Positions 62,969 through 64,000 of a stretch of DNA of 64,000 nucleotides are shown here, piece after piece. Position 1 is the stretch's first letter; each line of letters begins with the position of its first letter. The stretch is taken from positions 558,001-622,000 of the forward strand of contig OZ244029.1 in NCBI GenBank assembly GCA_965214945.1. Reading direction: 5' to 3'. The notes under the pieces are model-generated. The model saw nothing but the letters and a program-made list of their open reading frames with translations, was not told where the DNA came from and did not search any database. A program made the position numbers and the translations under genes. Origin of the DNA: JAAXHB01 sp965214945. GTDB lineage: Bacteria > Actinomycetota > Acidimicrobiia > Acidimicrobiales > Aldehydirespiratoraceae.

Positions 62969-63037
62969 GCTGCGGGGCAGTGACCGTCTCGCTTTTAGCT
63001 GCGGGGCAGTGACCGTCTTGCCTTGAGCTGCGGGGCC
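62952..63037. repeat. 29-bp tandem repeat spanning the apt stop codon
   Basis: Three imperfect 29-bp units start at 62952, 62981 and 63010 (consensus TGACCGTCTCGCC, then AGCTGCGGGGCAG). The first contains the apt TGA. They fill nearly all of the 91-bp apt-rel gap. Confidence 0.9.
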
Positions 63038-63059
63038 TTGGGTCTGCGAGACTGACCGC

Positions 63060-64000
63060 ATGGTGACCGCCACACGAGCCCTGCCGTGGAGGCGCACTAA
63101 ACATCCCGCCGCGGCCGACATCTCTGAGCTGCTCGACTGCTACCGCGAGCGCCACCCGGAAGCCTCCGTCGACCTGATCTGGCGGTCCTTCGAGCTGGCG
63201 GAGCAGGCGCACCGCGGCCAGAAACGCATCTCCGGCGAGCCCTACATCCGCCATCCGGTGGCGGTGGCGATCATCGTGGCACGGCTCGGGCTCGACGACA
63301 CCTCGATCGCGGCTGCCCTGCTCCACGACGCCGTGGAGGACACCGATGTGGCGTTGGCTGCCATCGAAGCCGACTTCGGCGCCGATGTAGCCCGCATCGT
63401 GGACGGTGTCACCAAGCTCGACCGGGTGCACTACGACACCAGAGAGCAGCAGCAGGCGGCTTCTGTACGCAAGATGATCGTCGCTATTGCCCGCGATCTG
63501 CGGGTGCTGATCATCAAGCTCGCCGACCGGCTCCACAACCTCCGCACACTGGCGGTGCTGCCGGCCTTCAAGCAGAAGTACACCGCGCGCGAGACCCTCG
63601 ACGTGTACGCACCGCTTGCGCACCGCCTGGGCATGCAAGACCTAAAGCAGCAGATCGAAGATCTGGCGTTCGCCGCGCTGGAGCCCCGCCGTTACGCCGA
63701 GATCGATCAGATGGTGCATCAGCGCGCCCCGGAGCGGGATCTCTACCTGTCGAGAGTGCTCGACCAGGTGCAGGCACGGCTCGCAGAACTGGGCATCCGC
63801 GCCGACATCACCGGGCGCCCCAAGCACATGTGGTCGATCTATGAGAAGATGGTCGTTAAGGGCCGCTCCTTCGAGGAGATCTTCGATCTGGTGGGGATCC
63901 GCGTGCTGGTGTCGTCGGTGCGCGACTGTTACGCGGCTCTCGGGTGCATCCACGCTGCCTGGCGACCAGTGCAGGGTCGCTTCAAGGACTACATCGCCAT
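63060..64000 (+). CDS. rel: (p)ppGpp synthetase/hydrolase Rel (3' end outside window)
   Basis: The 313 visible codons hold the HD hydrolase domain with His89-Asp90 and Glu93-Asp94 (LLHDAVEDTD), IIKLADRLHNLRTL and the AHRLGM segment, then the start of the synthetase domain (RPKHMWSIYEKMVVKG, FDLVGIRVLV). It is therefore the bifunctional RelA/SpoT type expected in actinobacteria. ATG 63060 gives the usual N terminus. TGS and ACT domains should follow beyond the window. Confidence 0.95.
   Translation, partial: MVTATRALPWRRTKHPAAADISELLDCYRERHPEASVDLIWRSFELAEQAHRGQKRISGEPYIRHPVAVAIIVARLGLDDTSIAAALLHDAVEDTDVALAAIEADFGADVARIVDGVTKLDRVHYDTREQQQAASVRKMIVAIARDLRVLIIKLADRLHNLRTLAVLPAFKQKYTARETLDVYAPLAHRLGMQDLKQQIEDLAFAALEPRRYAEIDQMVHQRAPERDLYLSRVLDQVQARLAELGIRADITGRPKHMWSIYEKMVVKGRSFEEIFDLVGIRVLVSSVRDCYAALGCIHAAWRPVQGRFKDYIA

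Overview
The window is GC-rich, densely coding actinobacterial chromosome. Three things point that way: the order recG-rsmD-coaD-(SepIVA-like)-yceD-rpmF, a phosphatidylinositol-mannoside-type cluster (pgsA-patA-pimA) leading into pdxST-yebC-ruvCAB, and many promoters of the leaderless actinobacterial form (TAnnnT 6-8 nt before the start codon). The presence of queA/tgt, a form I CO dehydrogenase and branched-chain-type transporters fits class Acidimicrobiia best, but this is inference from gene content and no rRNA is present to prove it.

Region 1 (1-26.9 kb, nearly all + strand) is housekeeping: a PIG-L deacetylase fragment, a lone RAM domain, a cold-shock-like gene on the minus strand, a FakA-like kinase, recG, rsmD, coaD, SepIVA-like, yceD, rpmF, plsX, acpP, rnc, a MutM-like protein that has lost its catalytic residues, smc, htrA, ftsY, ffh, rpsP, khpA, rimM, trmD, rplS, yraN, a 36-residue membrane micropeptide missed by length cut-offs, a cytochrome c lipoprotein, comM, dprA and xerC. 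A strong bidirectional hairpin closes the block.

Region 2 (27-38.6 kb) is accessory. A lipoprotein solute-binding protein diverges from two giant fusions, an MFS carrier fused to a LivF-type ATPase and a LivH-LivM-LivG fusion. Together these would form a branched-chain-type importer with an extra 12-helix carrier. TauE/SafE, cupin, SnoaL-like and MFS genes follow on the minus strand.

Region 3 (37.9-45.7 kb) holds molybdenum hydroxylase functions: a MocA-like cytidylyltransferase, coxM-coxS-coxL with the form I AYRCSFR motif (aerobic CO oxidation), and an XdhC-YHS fusion. A GC-poorer DUF433/PIN-like toxin-antitoxin pair sits inside it.

Region 4 (45.7-64 kb) returns to conserved genes: a DMT transporter, the PIM-type lipid cluster with an M48-like pseudoprotease, DUF3048, pdxS/pdxT, yebC, ruvCAB, queA, a tgt lacking its zinc cysteines, yajC-secD-secF, apt and the start of rel.

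Two patterns run across the window. One is leaderless promoters. The other is short direct duplications (13-36 bp) in many spacers, several of which copy the 3' end and stop codon of the upstream gene. No tRNA, rRNA, CRISPR array, transposase or prophage was recognised.
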